Assembly (NCBI GenBank): GCA_046293395.1
Contig: JBKBOU010000001.1
Span: 1,381,742 to 1,445,741 of the forward strand
Origin: CAYNRA01 sp046293395
Lineage (GTDB): Bacteria > Bacteroidota > Bacteroidia > Cytophagales > Spirosomataceae
Length of the DNA: 64,000 nt
Reading direction: 5' to 3'
Each line of letters opens with the position of its first letter. Within the stretch, counting starts at the first letter, position 1. Positions 53,743 to 61,436 of the stretch are shown one piece after another. The notes under the pieces were generated by a model, which did not search any database, was not told the origin of the DNA, and worked only from the letters and a program-made list of their open reading frames with translations. The position numbers were made by a program, and so were the translations under genes.

Positions 53743-53781
53743 AAAAACTCCTTGGAATGTAGCGTTTCCAAGGAGTTTTTT
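53743..53781 (+). terminator. Terminator closing the sugar cluster
   Basis: A 15-bp perfect stem (AAAAACTCCTTGGAA at 53743-53757 with 53766-53780). It also faces the converging small membrane protein gene, whose stop codon starts at 53781. Confidence 0.9.
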
Positions 53782-54026
53782 CATGCCCCTTTATCCCCAA
53801 AACCAATCATAAAACCAAATACTCCAGCTAGAATTGCCAAATGGACAATCAACCAAACCCGTTGCCAAAGTGGCCTTTCACCCCATTTCTGCGCTTGATT
53901 GAACGGGTCAAAGACGAGGGCAATACCTAAATTCATACATGTACTACTCCAATCACCACGGATTGCATAATACACACTAAGAGCGACAAAAGCGCCATAC
54001 AACCATTTGTTAAACGATTTTTCCAT
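53781..54026 (-). CDS. Small membrane protein downstream of the ECF sigma operon
   Basis: The 81-residue protein has two or three predicted membrane helices (ALSVYYAIRGDW region and VWLIVHLAILAGVFGFMIGF). No family recognised. It overlaps the preceding gene by 17 bp, so it is the third gene of a leftward operon with an ECF sigma factor. It may take part in the same regulatory circuit. Confidence 0.65.
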   Translation of the reverse strand: MEKSFNKWLYGAFVALSVYYAIRGDWSSTCMNLGIALVFDPFNQAQKWGERPLWQRVWLIVHLAILAGVFGFMIGFGDKGA

Positions 54027-54636
54027 TTTGTTCTGTATCTGTATTTACTTGTTCTAATTCATGAATCATAGACGCAATTCTATCTAAATGCTTTCCAAAT
54101 GCTTTTTTATTCATCCATTTTGCGGAATAATGGCTGAGGGGAGTTAAAATACAAGCCAATACCAACAATGTCGGCCAAAACCAAGCTTCCAACCAAAGGG
54201 TAGTCAGTGGTTTTCCTGACCCAGAAACCGCCCCAAACATCATCCCACCTGCTGCACTAATTGGATAGAAAAGCAGACCCATTTTTTCACCTTGCTTGAT
54301 AAATTGCGTAATCAAACTATATTGTTCCTTCAAAACTTGCAACAGAGACAAAGAAGTGTCCAAACCAATCGTGCGTTGACTTGCCAACAACTGATGCGTA
54401 CGCCAAATATAAAATCCATTAAATAAAGCTACTACACTGATAATCAAGCGTAAATACAATTCCTCTACGGAATAAATAAGAAATAAATAACCCAAAGAGA
54501 TGAGATAAACATACACCAAATGCAACCAAAGTGTTCTTCTGAGTTGCTGCAAAGGATGTTTCCCTTTTTTAGGTAAAATGGTGGGCTGAATATCCTCTCT
54601 TTCTGGTTCCTGCGACCAAAGTTCTTGTAAATCCAT
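54010..54636 (-). CDS. Membrane protein encoded after an ECF sigma factor (candidate anti-sigma)
   Basis: The 208-residue protein starts with a ~40-residue soluble stretch (MDLQELWSQEPERED...) and then has four predicted membrane helices in two pairs, with a soluble C-terminal tail. It begins 2 bp after the sigma factor gene. Position and topology fit a membrane anti-sigma regulator, but no classical zinc anti-sigma motif (HxxxCxxC) is present, so the role is inference. Confidence 0.6.
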   Translation of the reverse strand: MDLQELWSQEPEREDIQPTILPKKGKHPLQQLRRTLWLHLVYVYLISLGYLFLIYSVEELYLRLIISVVALFNGFYIWRTHQLLASQRTIGLDTSLSLLQVLKEQYSLITQFIKQGEKMGLLFYPISAAGGMMFGAVSGSGKPLTTLWLEAWFWPTLLVLACILTPLSHYSAKWMNKKAFGKHLDRIASMIHELEQVNTDTEQNGKIV

Positions 54637-54638
54637 AC

Positions 54639-55115
54639 TTATTTTTTTTGAATCATTTTTGTCACTTGTTCTTTTACTCGATGTAATTTAACTTGGCAGT
54701 TATTGAGCGTAATACCCATAAAATCAGCAATTTCCGTATTTGAAAAGCCATCCAAATGCATCGTCAATAGTGTTTTATCTACTTCCGATAAACGGCGAAT
54801 GGCTTGTATCAAAACTTCGCGTTGGTCTGTGCTAGAAGTTTCCATATCTGCGCTTTTCTCTATTCCATCTATGGACACCCATTTTACTTTTTTCTCCTTC
54901 CGTTTGGCTGTCAAAATAGTAAACAGAGCAACTTTATATAGCCATGTACTGAACTTAGCCTCCGCTTTGAAGCGCTCTATACCCGTCCAAGCCTGTACCA
55001 TAATTTCTTGGTACATGTCTTTTTTCTCTTCTCTGTTATCCAGATAGAGATGCAAGAGATGCGAAATCAGCTTGTTATTTTCTTTAATTAAAGCCAAAAA
55101 CTCTTTTTCATTCAT
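54639..55115 (-). CDS. ECF-type RNA polymerase sigma factor
   Basis: The 158-residue protein has sigma region 2 (LYLDNREEKKDMYQEIMVQAWTGIERF..., with the W...VA binding patch FSTWLYKVA) and region 4 (LSEVDKTLLTMHLDGFSNTEIADFMGIT), the minimal ECF layout. It should direct RNA polymerase to stress or envelope genes. Two membrane protein genes follow with 2-bp spacing and a 17-bp overlap, forming a three-gene operon. Confidence 0.92.
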   Translation of the reverse strand: MNEKEFLALIKENNKLISHLLHLYLDNREEKKDMYQEIMVQAWTGIERFKAEAKFSTWLYKVALFTILTAKRKEKKVKWVSIDGIEKSADMETSSTDQREVLIQAIRRLSEVDKTLLTMHLDGFSNTEIADFMGITLNNCQVKLHRVKEQVTKMIQKK

Positions 55116-55315
55116 AACTCCATTGATACCATTCGGGAAAAGCGTATATACTTCAAATTATTGCTGAGTTAGTGTTTATCTGTTCAAAAAAATTACAATG
55201 TGTTTGCATTTTTTTAAAAATATACACTTCGCATGGTTTATCTAGGCGAATATTTGGTTTGATGCCCCCTATCCATTTGCTTTGTAGCTGTGTTTCATCC
55301 TTTAATTCCAATTTT

Positions 55316-56536
55316 ATGGATTTTTCTTGGTCTGAACCTCTGAAAAATAAGAAAATTCTTTTGGGCGTATGTGGTAGTATTGCCGCCTACAAAGCTGCCC
55401 TACTTGTCCGGTTACTCAAACAAGCAGGCGCTGAGGTGCAAGTCATTCTCACCGAATCTGCTTCTCAATTCATTACTCCCCTGACTTTAAGTACGTTATC
55501 TCAAAATCCTGTTCTTAGCCGTTATACCAACGAACACGACGGAACTTGGAATAATCACGTGGAATTAGGACTTTGGGCAGACGTTCTTTTGATTGCTCCT
55601 GCTACCGCCAATTTCATGGCAAAATGTACGCATGGAATATGTGATGACTTGCTCTCGGCTGTATTCTTATCTGCGCGATGCCCCGTTTTTTTGGCTCCCG
55701 CCATGGATTTGGACATGTATAGCCACCCAACATCCCAACGAAATCGCGAACAATTGCGCTTGGATGGTCATTTTATCCTGGAAGCAGAACACGGAGAACT
55801 CGCCAGCGGACTCGTCGGGCAAGGTCGATTAGCGGAACCCGAACATATTTTATACGCATTGGAAAAACACTTTCAGACGATTCCTGCGCTCGTTCATAAA
55901 AAAGTACTCATCACGGCTGGGCCAACCCAAGAAGCCCTCGACCCCGTTCGATATATCAGCAATTATTCTACTGGAAAAATGGGATATGCACTCGCCGATG
56001 CATTTGCTCGGGCAGGTGCAAACGTAACATTGGTTTCTGGCCCCGTTTCATTAAGTCCACCCGCAAACGTGGCATTTTACGGCGTTCGTAGCGCGGAAGA
56101 AATGGCTCAAATTTGTCTGGAAAAACAAGTTGACCAAGACGTTCTCGTCTTGACAGCCGCCGTAGCAGACTATCGACCAGCACATGTCGAAACGCAAAAA
56201 ATAAAGAAAAAAGCGACTGAGCTTTCCTTGGAATTACACAAAACCATCGATATTGCTGCTACCCTTGGTGCAAACAAAAAAGCAGGACAAATTCATATTG
56301 GATTTGCACTCGAAACAAACAATGAAGCAGCCCATGCAGAAGAAAAGCTCGAAAAAAAACGCTTTGATGCCATCGTCCTGAACTCCTTGCAAGATTCAGG
56401 GGCGGGCTTTCGTTATGATACCAATAAAATCGCTATTTTGTCACGTCCAAACGGATGGACACACTTTTCGCTGAAACCCAAAAAAGAAGTCGCTTGGGAT
56501 ATTCTGCATTATACCATCAACCATTTTTTCGCATGA
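55316..56536 (+). CDS. coaBC: Bifunctional phosphopantothenoylcysteine decarboxylase/synthetase
   Basis: The 406-residue enzyme makes 4'-phosphopantetheine from phosphopantothenate and cysteine. The CoaC part (1-~185) has GVCGSIAAYKA for FMN binding, the catalytic His81 (NNHVELG) and the active-site Cys109 in HGICDDLL. The CoaB part has TAGPTQEALDPVRYISNYSTG and the lysine-rich K-I-K-K segment. Starting at 55316 puts GSIAAYK at residue 20; the longer frame from 55172 is rejected. The DUF4835 gene starts in its stop codon (ATGA), a pairing typical of Bacteroidota. Confidence 0.95.
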   Translation: MDFSWSEPLKNKKILLGVCGSIAAYKAALLVRLLKQAGAEVQVILTESASQFITPLTLSTLSQNPVLSRYTNEHDGTWNNHVELGLWADVLLIAPATANFMAKCTHGICDDLLSAVFLSARCPVFLAPAMDLDMYSHPTSQRNREQLRLDGHFILEAEHGELASGLVGQGRLAEPEHILYALEKHFQTIPALVHKKVLITAGPTQEALDPVRYISNYSTGKMGYALADAFARAGANVTLVSGPVSLSPPANVAFYGVRSAEEMAQICLEKQVDQDVLVLTAAVADYRPAHVETQKIKKKATELSLELHKTIDIAATLGANKKAGQIHIGFALETNNEAAHAEEKLEKKRFDAIVLNSLQDSGAGFRYDTNKIAILSRPNGWTHFSLKPKKEVAWDILHYTINHFFA

Positions 56537-57456
56537 TTTTTTCTCCTCGTCTCTTACACATTCCTGCTTTCTTTCTTCTTTTCTTGTCCTCCATTTCTAG
56601 CAGTTGGGCACAGGAATTAAACTGTACCGTGAGTGTCAACTACAATCAAATGACATCCAAACAAGTCACAGACAATGCTGTCTTGGAAGAATTTAAGGTT
56701 GCCGTGGCAAATTTCATGAACAACCAACGATGGACAAATGATATTTTCGCCCCGAATGAAAAAATCAAATGTAACCTGATTATCAACATATTACAGTCGC
56801 CAAGACAAAATGTATTTGCCGGAAATGCCCAATTACAAATCATTCGGCCGGTGTATGGCTCCATGTACGAAACCGTCGTTTTGCAATACATTGATAGAAA
56901 TTTCGAGTTTTCATTCGCTCCAGAGGAACGCTTGATGGTGTTCAATGAACAAAGTTTTACCAATAACCTGACATCCATGCTTGCGTATTATTCGCTCATT
57001 GCGCTGGCAGTAGATTACGACACATTTTCTAAATTCGGTGGAAATTCCTTGTTACAGCGGGCTTTCAATGTGGTGAATTTAGCGACCGATGCAAGTTCTG
57101 GCTGGCAACAACGTGGCGATACGAGAAATCGTTATTGGCTGCTCGAAAACCTTCAAAATCAGCAGCTTGCTTCGTTTCGGGAGGCACTTTATACTTACCA
57201 TCGTCTTATTTTAGATGATTTCGCCTCCGATATTATTGATAGCCAAGAAAAAGTAATGAAACTGCTTACAGAGATGCGTGAAGTACAACAGAAAAGAGGA
57301 AATATCGTTTTGTTTAGTTCTTTTTTTACGGCAAAAGCAGAGGAATTTGTACAAATTTTCTCCGAATCAACGCCCGAAACAAAACAACAAGCGTATAAAG
57401 TATTGACCCAACTTGCACCTGATAAAACAGCCGTTTTCCGGACATTAATCAAGTAG
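56533..57456 (+). CDS. DUF4835 secreted protein
   Basis: The 307-residue protein has a signal peptide (to ~27, SSWAQ) and matches DUF4835: ELNCTVSVNYNQ at the mature start, then FMNNQRWTNDIF, SPRQNVFAGNAQLQIIRPVYGS and YIDRNFEFSF. Members are found beside coaBC in most Bacteroidota; their function is unknown (outer-membrane or periplasmic assembly has been suggested only by context). The start is the ATG overlapping the coaBC stop; the dipeptidase gene follows after 4 bp. Confidence 0.9.
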   Translation: MIFSPRLLHIPAFFLLFLSSISSSWAQELNCTVSVNYNQMTSKQVTDNAVLEEFKVAVANFMNNQRWTNDIFAPNEKIKCNLIINILQSPRQNVFAGNAQLQIIRPVYGSMYETVVLQYIDRNFEFSFAPEERLMVFNEQSFTNNLTSMLAYYSLIALAVDYDTFSKFGGNSLLQRAFNVVNLATDASSGWQQRGDTRNRYWLLENLQNQQLASFREALYTYHRLILDDFASDIIDSQEKVMKLLTEMREVQQKRGNIVLFSSFFTAKAEEFVQIFSESTPETKQQAYKVLTQLAPDKTAVFRTLIK

Positions 57457-57460
57457 AACT

Positions 57461-58210
57461 ATGACCCGATTTTTACCTATCCTTTTTCTTTTGGCACTTG
57501 GCAATTGTAAAAAACAAGCCGACAAAACATCGCTACCAAAAACACCAGAAAAGGAAATCGTCCGCCCTCCATCCGCCCCAAAAACTGAGGTTTTGTCACC
57601 TATTGAAGAAAAGGTAAAAGAGCAAGGGCTTGTGGATATTCAGACGGTTGATGCGTCGATTTGGGTTGACTTAAAATATGCGTCCACCGATAATTTCTTT
57701 GGTGAAGATGTATATGGAACCTTCAAAAAAGCCTATTTACAAAGAGAACCAGCAGAGCAACTCAAAGTCGCGAATGAGCAATTACAAACGCGTTTTCCGG
57801 ATTATAGGCTGTTGGTGTATGATGCCGTTCGCCCGTTGGCAGTCCAATGGATACTTTGGGAAAAGTTGGATAGCATTCCGCCGAAACTTCGAACAAATTA
57901 CGTCGCTGACCCAAAAAAAGGGTCTATTCATAATTACGGCTGTGCCGTGGATTTGACGATTATCGACACAAAAAAGCTTCAACCCCTTGATATGGGAACA
58001 AAATTTGACTTTTTTGGCTATTTGGCGTATCCAAGAAAAGAAGCCGAGATGCTGGAAAAAGGATTACTCACCAAAGAACAAATCGCGAATCGGCAGTTAT
58101 TAAGAGACGTCATGCAAGCCGCTGGATACGAAGGAATTACGAGTGAATGGTGGCATTTCAATTATTATCCACGAAAAATGGCGGAGAAAAAATACAAAAT
58201 CGTGAAGTAA
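57461..58210 (+). CDS. VanX/DdpX-like D-alanyl-D-alanine dipeptidase (M15)
   Basis: The 249-residue zinc dipeptidase has all VanX-type residues: Arg124 in DAVRPL, His157 and Asp164 in SIHNYGCAVDL, and Glu229 and His232 in SEWWHF. It should split D-Ala-D-Ala. The N-terminus has a hydrophobic stretch ending ALGNC, so it is probably exported, perhaps as a lipoprotein (the residue before Cys is Asn, which is atypical). It is the third gene of the coaBC-DUF4835 operon. There is no vanHA set nearby, so a cell-wall recycling or nutrient role is more likely than resistance. Confidence 0.9.
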   Translation: MTRFLPILFLLALGNCKKQADKTSLPKTPEKEIVRPPSAPKTEVLSPIEEKVKEQGLVDIQTVDASIWVDLKYASTDNFFGEDVYGTFKKAYLQREPAEQLKVANEQLQTRFPDYRLLVYDAVRPLAVQWILWEKLDSIPPKLRTNYVADPKKGSIHNYGCAVDLTIIDTKKLQPLDMGTKFDFFGYLAYPRKEAEMLEKGLLTKEQIANRQLLRDVMQAAGYEGITSEWWHFNYYPRKMAEKKYKIVK

Positions 58211-58242
58211 GCAGTTGTTTTTCGCATGGCTTTCCTTGAAAA

Positions 58243-58274
58243 TTGGTAAAATTTTGTGGGGAGTTGTATATTTG
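58243..58274 (+). promoter_or_regulatory. Promoter candidate for pheS
   Basis: TTG at 58243-58245, a 21-base spacer and TATATTTG at 58267-58274 (full -7 match). The predicted start near 58281 leaves a 20-base leader before the GTG start codon. Confidence 0.45.
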
Positions 58275-58299
58275 TTGCTTATTCAAATTTTGATATTCC

Positions 58300-59334
58300 G
58301 TGATAGAAAAAATCCAACAAGTTCTTCAAGAGATAGAGAGCGCCCCCATCACCAATAAGGCAGAATTGGAGGCTTTTCGGTTGACTTATTTAAGTAAAAA
58401 AGGAATTCTAAACGATTTATTCGATGCGTTCAAGCAAGTACCGAACGACCAAAAGCGGGCTGTTGGACAAGCATTAAACACCTTAAAAACGCAAGCGGAA
58501 GCACGTTTAAAGGAAAAAACGGAAGAATTTGAAAACCAAATTCAGTCGGCAGGAAGCCAAGGACTTGACCTCACTTTACCAGCCACGCCTAACTCGGTTG
58601 GTGCCATGCACCCTTTGACGATTGTTCGCCAACGCATCACAGAGATTTTTGCGCGGATGGGCTTTAATGTAGAAGACGGCCCGGAAATTGAGACGGATTG
58701 GTATAATTTCGCAGCGTTGAACTTCCCAGAAAATCACCCTGCAAGAGAAATGCAAGATACGTTTTTTGTTGAGAAAGCAGCTGAACAGAAAGACGACGTA
58801 CTGTTGCGTACACATACCTCGAATGTTCAAATTCGTTTGATGGGCTATAAAAAGCCACCAATGCGCTCGATTATGATTGGTCGCGTTTACCGCAACGAGG
58901 CGATTTCAGCACGGGCACACTGCCAGTTCCACCAAGTAGAGGGATTGTATGTGGATACCAACGTGAGTTTCAAGGACTTAAAAGATACACTTTATCATTT
59001 CGCGAAAGAGATGTTTGGCAACGACACCAAGATTCGGTTGCGCCCGAGCTATTTCCCTTTCACGGAGCCAAGTGCGGAGATAGACATTTCTTGTTTTATC
59101 TGTAAGGGAGACGGCTGCAATGTCTGCAAGCACAGCGGTTGGGTAGAAATTGCTGGTTCGGGCATGGTGGACCCAAATGTGCTTGAAAACTGCGGTATAG
59201 ACTCTGAAAAATACACAGGTTTTGCCTTCGGAATGGGCATTGAGCGTATCACGATGTTGAAATACGGCATCAACGATTTGCGCTTATTCTTCGAAAACGA
59301 CGTCCGGTTCTTAAAGCAATTTGAGGGGGCTTGA
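58300..59334 (+). CDS. pheS: Phenylalanyl-tRNA synthetase alpha subunit
   Basis: The 344-residue catalytic subunit charges tRNA-Phe with the beta subunit (pheT, not in the window). The N-terminal coiled-coil (1-~90) is followed by the class II core: GFNVEDGPEIETDWYNF, motif 2 RVYRNEAISARAHCQFHQ, and motif 3 GFAFGMGIERITMLKYG. An insert at ~265-280 has CFICKGDGCNVCK, a cysteine pattern seen in PheS of this phylum. The start codon is GTG at 58300; no ATG fits, and a promoter match lies just upstream. Confidence 0.96.
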   Translation: MIEKIQQVLQEIESAPITNKAELEAFRLTYLSKKGILNDLFDAFKQVPNDQKRAVGQALNTLKTQAEARLKEKTEEFENQIQSAGSQGLDLTLPATPNSVGAMHPLTIVRQRITEIFARMGFNVEDGPEIETDWYNFAALNFPENHPAREMQDTFFVEKAAEQKDDVLLRTHTSNVQIRLMGYKKPPMRSIMIGRVYRNEAISARAHCQFHQVEGLYVDTNVSFKDLKDTLYHFAKEMFGNDTKIRLRPSYFPFTEPSAEIDISCFICKGDGCNVCKHSGWVEIAGSGMVDPNVLENCGIDSEKYTGFAFGMGIERITMLKYGINDLRLFFENDVRFLKQFEGA

Positions 59335-59365
59335 TGCCTGATTGCTATCCAGATGCGGAATATGT

Positions 59366-59399
59366 TGTCTTTATGCGCGATTCATTGCGCATAAAGACA
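59366..59399. repeat. Long palindrome downstream of pheS
   Basis: TGTCTTTATGCGCGAT (59366-59381) and ATTGCGCATAAAGACA (59384-59399) pair over 16 positions with a two-base centre (TC) and one G-T pair. The centre resembles the CGCGAT-TC-ATCGCG core of the next repeat. It follows the pheS stop by 32 bp but has no T run, so it is not a standard terminator. Confidence 0.75.
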
Positions 59400-59437
59400 T
59401 GGTTCCTCCCATCAAACACACAAACAAAATACTGTAC

Positions 59438-59457
59438 ATACGCGATTCATCGCGTAT
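59438..59457. repeat. Palindrome ATACGCGAT-TC-ATCGCGTAT, left copy
   Basis: A perfect 9-bp inverted repeat around TC. The same 20 bases occur in reverse-complement orientation at 61404-61423, about 1.95 kb away, so the two copies bracket the AT-rich islet as inverted repeats. The 250 bases from 59458 to 59707 contain no other feature. Confidence 0.85.
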
Positions 59458-59707
59458 CGGGATGCGAATGCTTTCATGTAGTATTAATTTGGAACTGGAA
59501 GTTACTTGCAATGAATAAGTTAAATGCTATTCTTAACCCATGGATTAAAATAATTAAACTAAATAGACATAAAACGTATTATTAGATATACTAATGATAA
59601 TCAATACTTTAAAATCATCAAATAGCCAATTTTTTAGATAAATATAGTAAAAGTCATTTCAGAATATTTATCATAATTTTCTAATTCATTTAAATAATTT
59701 ATACTTC

Positions 59708-60304
59708 TTACCAATCACTTGAAACAGTCATTGAATCTTTAATTGTAAATACATCAGTATAAAAAACATCTAATATTTTAAGAACTTCTGTTATTCGAGT
59801 CCTTACTTGATTCTTTTTTGTAAAGCTAAATTCACCATTATAGGACTCTCTATTTCCCTTAGCTGTAGTGCTAGTCGAACCTATAATTGACTTTGAAATC
59901 AAGTCGGTTAAAACACCATCATCAACATAACCTAATTTCGTTAATACTACTCTATATTTCCCATTTTTCACCTCAATAGAAAAGTCAAAAAATTGCTGTA
60001 CATCTACCAAAACTAGAGGAACCTTCATTGAAGAATAACCATATTTCTGCAAATCAATTGGTCTTTCTATAAATACTCCTTTGATGAATTTATCATCTTG
60101 AAATTCAACTGTAAGTATTTTCTTTTCTTTGAAATAAGAGCTTAGTTTGTCTAGGTCAAAATCTTTATTAAGATCAAAAACTTTGACCCACAAAACAGTC
60201 CTTTCTTGTTTATCAAATATAAAGTTTCCTATTTCTTCTTTGTCTTGAGAATATACCTTTGTGGCTATCAACAATAATGCGAATAATAAATAATTTGTTT
60301 TCAT
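59708..60304 (-). CDS. Secreted protein of unknown function in AT-rich islet
   Basis: The 198-residue protein has a signal peptide (MKTNYLLFALLLIATKVYSQ). The mature part alternates beta-strand-like segments (FIFDKQERTVLWVKVFDL, YRVVLTKLGYVDDG) with a low-complexity Ser/Thr stretch (GSTSTTAKG) near residue 145. The layout suggests a small periplasmic or surface protein, loosely like DUF4468-type proteins, but I cannot assign a family. Its DNA is clearly richer in A and T than the flanking housekeeping genes, which suggests transfer. It stands alone. Confidence 0.65.
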   Translation of the reverse strand: MKTNYLLFALLLIATKVYSQDKEEIGNFIFDKQERTVLWVKVFDLNKDFDLDKLSSYFKEKKILTVEFQDDKFIKGVFIERPIDLQKYGYSSMKVPLVLVDVQQFFDFSIEVKNGKYRVVLTKLGYVDDGVLTDLISKSIIGSTSTTAKGNRESYNGEFSFTKKNQVRTRITEVLKILDVFYTDVFTIKDSMTVSSDW

Positions 60305-60550
60305 TGGATAATAGATATTAGTTTAAAAACGAACTGACTAGTTAATAAATACTAATCTTGTGAGCACGAATATACTCAAACATGAAAGGATTACGAAGCT
60401 AAGTTTATTTTTTAATTTAGAACACGTATGAGATTATATCTTTCGTATTGAAGTTTATTTTCGAACGTCTCAGGTTTCAATTCTTCTCCTAAATCACATA
60501 CTATTGTACTGGTGAGAGCAAAAGTTTCACTTGTAAATATGTAATAAATT

Positions 60551-60583
60551 TTTGTTAACCGAATGGAATATTTCCTATTTTTG
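60551..60583 (+). promoter_or_regulatory. Promoter of the small membrane protein at 60616
   Basis: TTTG (60551-60554), 21 bases, then TATTTTTG (60576-60583): full matches at both elements. It lies in the 311-base gap 60305-60615, in which nothing else was seen, and would start near 60590, giving a leader of ~26 bases. Confidence 0.55.
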
Positions 60584-60615
60584 TCACATTAACAGCTTAA
60601 TTTACAGACGCGAAT

Positions 60616-60849
60616 ATGTTTCAAAAACTACTTTCACCCTTCAAAAGATTACCCCTCGGTTGGTATCGTATTTGGTTGGTTACTCAATTTTTAGTACCAT
60701 TCATCCTTGGTGTTATTGCTATCGATAGCATTGAATATCCTCGAGCTCTAGAGACTGAATTGGGAATTATACTGTTTTACTTTATAGGATATTTTATGTT
60801 TTGCAGATTAATAGTTTTCATTTACGAGGGATTTAAGTCGGGTAAATAA
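60616..60849 (+). CDS. Small membrane protein in AT-rich islet
   Basis: The 77-residue protein has two predicted membrane helices (WLVTQFLVPFILGVIAI and IILFYFIGYFMFCRLIVFIY) with a short loop containing SIEYPRALETE and basic ends, typical of a real small inner-membrane protein. A full promoter match lies 33 bases upstream, which supports expression. No family recognised. It shares the AT-rich islet with the secreted protein gene on the other strand. Confidence 0.6.
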   Translation: MFQKLLSPFKRLPLGWYRIWLVTQFLVPFILGVIAIDSIEYPRALETELGIILFYFIGYFMFCRLIVFIYEGFKSGK

Positions 60850-60905
60850 AATTTCACTAACACATATTAATTTCACAGAATTGCCATAACTTCTACAATC
60901 ACCTA

Positions 60906-61190
60906 TATTTCGCCTCGATGGGGCTTTTTTTGATTTCAATTTCTCCTACGCATGTTTCGAACCAACGAGACTTGCTCAAACGGAGCACATGTGGGTAAAT
61001 TTTTCAGAATAGCATAAAAAAAGGCTCAAAGAGACGATTTTATTTTTGGCAAACACGTTTTGGGTAAATAAATTTTATCCCACAAAAGGATGGATTGTTG
61101 TTTATTCCGATTTCCGTTCTACACATATTTCGCCCCGATGGGGCTTTATTAATTCCGTTTTCTCCTATGCATATTTCGCCTCGATAGAGC
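60906..61190. repeat. Dispersed repeat ATATTTCGCC(C/T)CGATGGGGCTTT
   Basis: Three related copies lie at 60906-60928, 61126-61147 and 61171-61190 (the last diverged). The core of the second is the perfect palindrome GCCCC-GAT-GGGGC (61132-61144). Copies one and two are both followed after ~15-20 bases by TTTCTCCTA(C/T)GCAT(G/A)TTTCG, so a longer unit has been duplicated. No coding function. Confidence 0.75.
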
Positions 61191-61292
61191 TATGGTTTTC
61201 GGTAAATCAATCAATTCGTGATTCAACCATGCCCAGGAAACTGATGTAATGAATTTTGGAATCCATTGTTAATGCCTCAATCAATCCATTAT

Positions 61293-61426
61293 TGATACGT
61301 GATGAATGTATCTTCGATGAATATTTATGATCCGCGATGAATCTATGATACGCGATGAATCTATGATACGCGATGAATCTATGATACGCGATGAATATTT
61401 ATGATACGCGATGAATCGCGTATCTA
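61293..61426. repeat. 18-bp tandem repeat TGATACGCGATGAATCTA ending in a palindrome
   Basis: Seven units: 61293-61310, 61311-61327, 61328-61345, 61346-61363, 61364-61381, 61382-61401 and 61402-61426. Units four and five are identical; the first two are the most diverged. The last unit completes a perfect palindrome (61403-61424), whose inner 20 bases are the reverse complement of the left copy at 59438-59457. The array ends 10 bp before the stop codon of the dehydratase gene. Confidence 0.9.
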
Positions 61427-61436
61427 CGGGGGGGAA

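Noticed and set aside
55172..55315. N-terminal extension of coaBC from an upstream ATG
   Set aside because: The extra 48 residues are unlike CoaBC; the ATG at 55316 puts the FMN motif at the usual position.
57461..58210. Vancomycin resistance gene reading of the VanX-like dipeptidase
   Set aside because: No vanH, vanA or two-component genes are nearby and the operon is coaBC-DUF4835; a cell-wall turnover role fits better.
59331..59585. 84-residue open frame after pheS
   Set aside because: It overlaps the pheS end and runs through the two palindromic repeats; composition is not protein-like and there is no promoter.
61046..61249. 67-residue open frame on the plus strand
   Set aside because: It consists largely of the GCCCCGATGGGGC repeat units and has no recognisable protein features.
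61293..61426. CRISPR-like array of short repeats
   Set aside because: Units follow each other directly with no unique spacers, and no cas genes are present; it is a tandem repeat.
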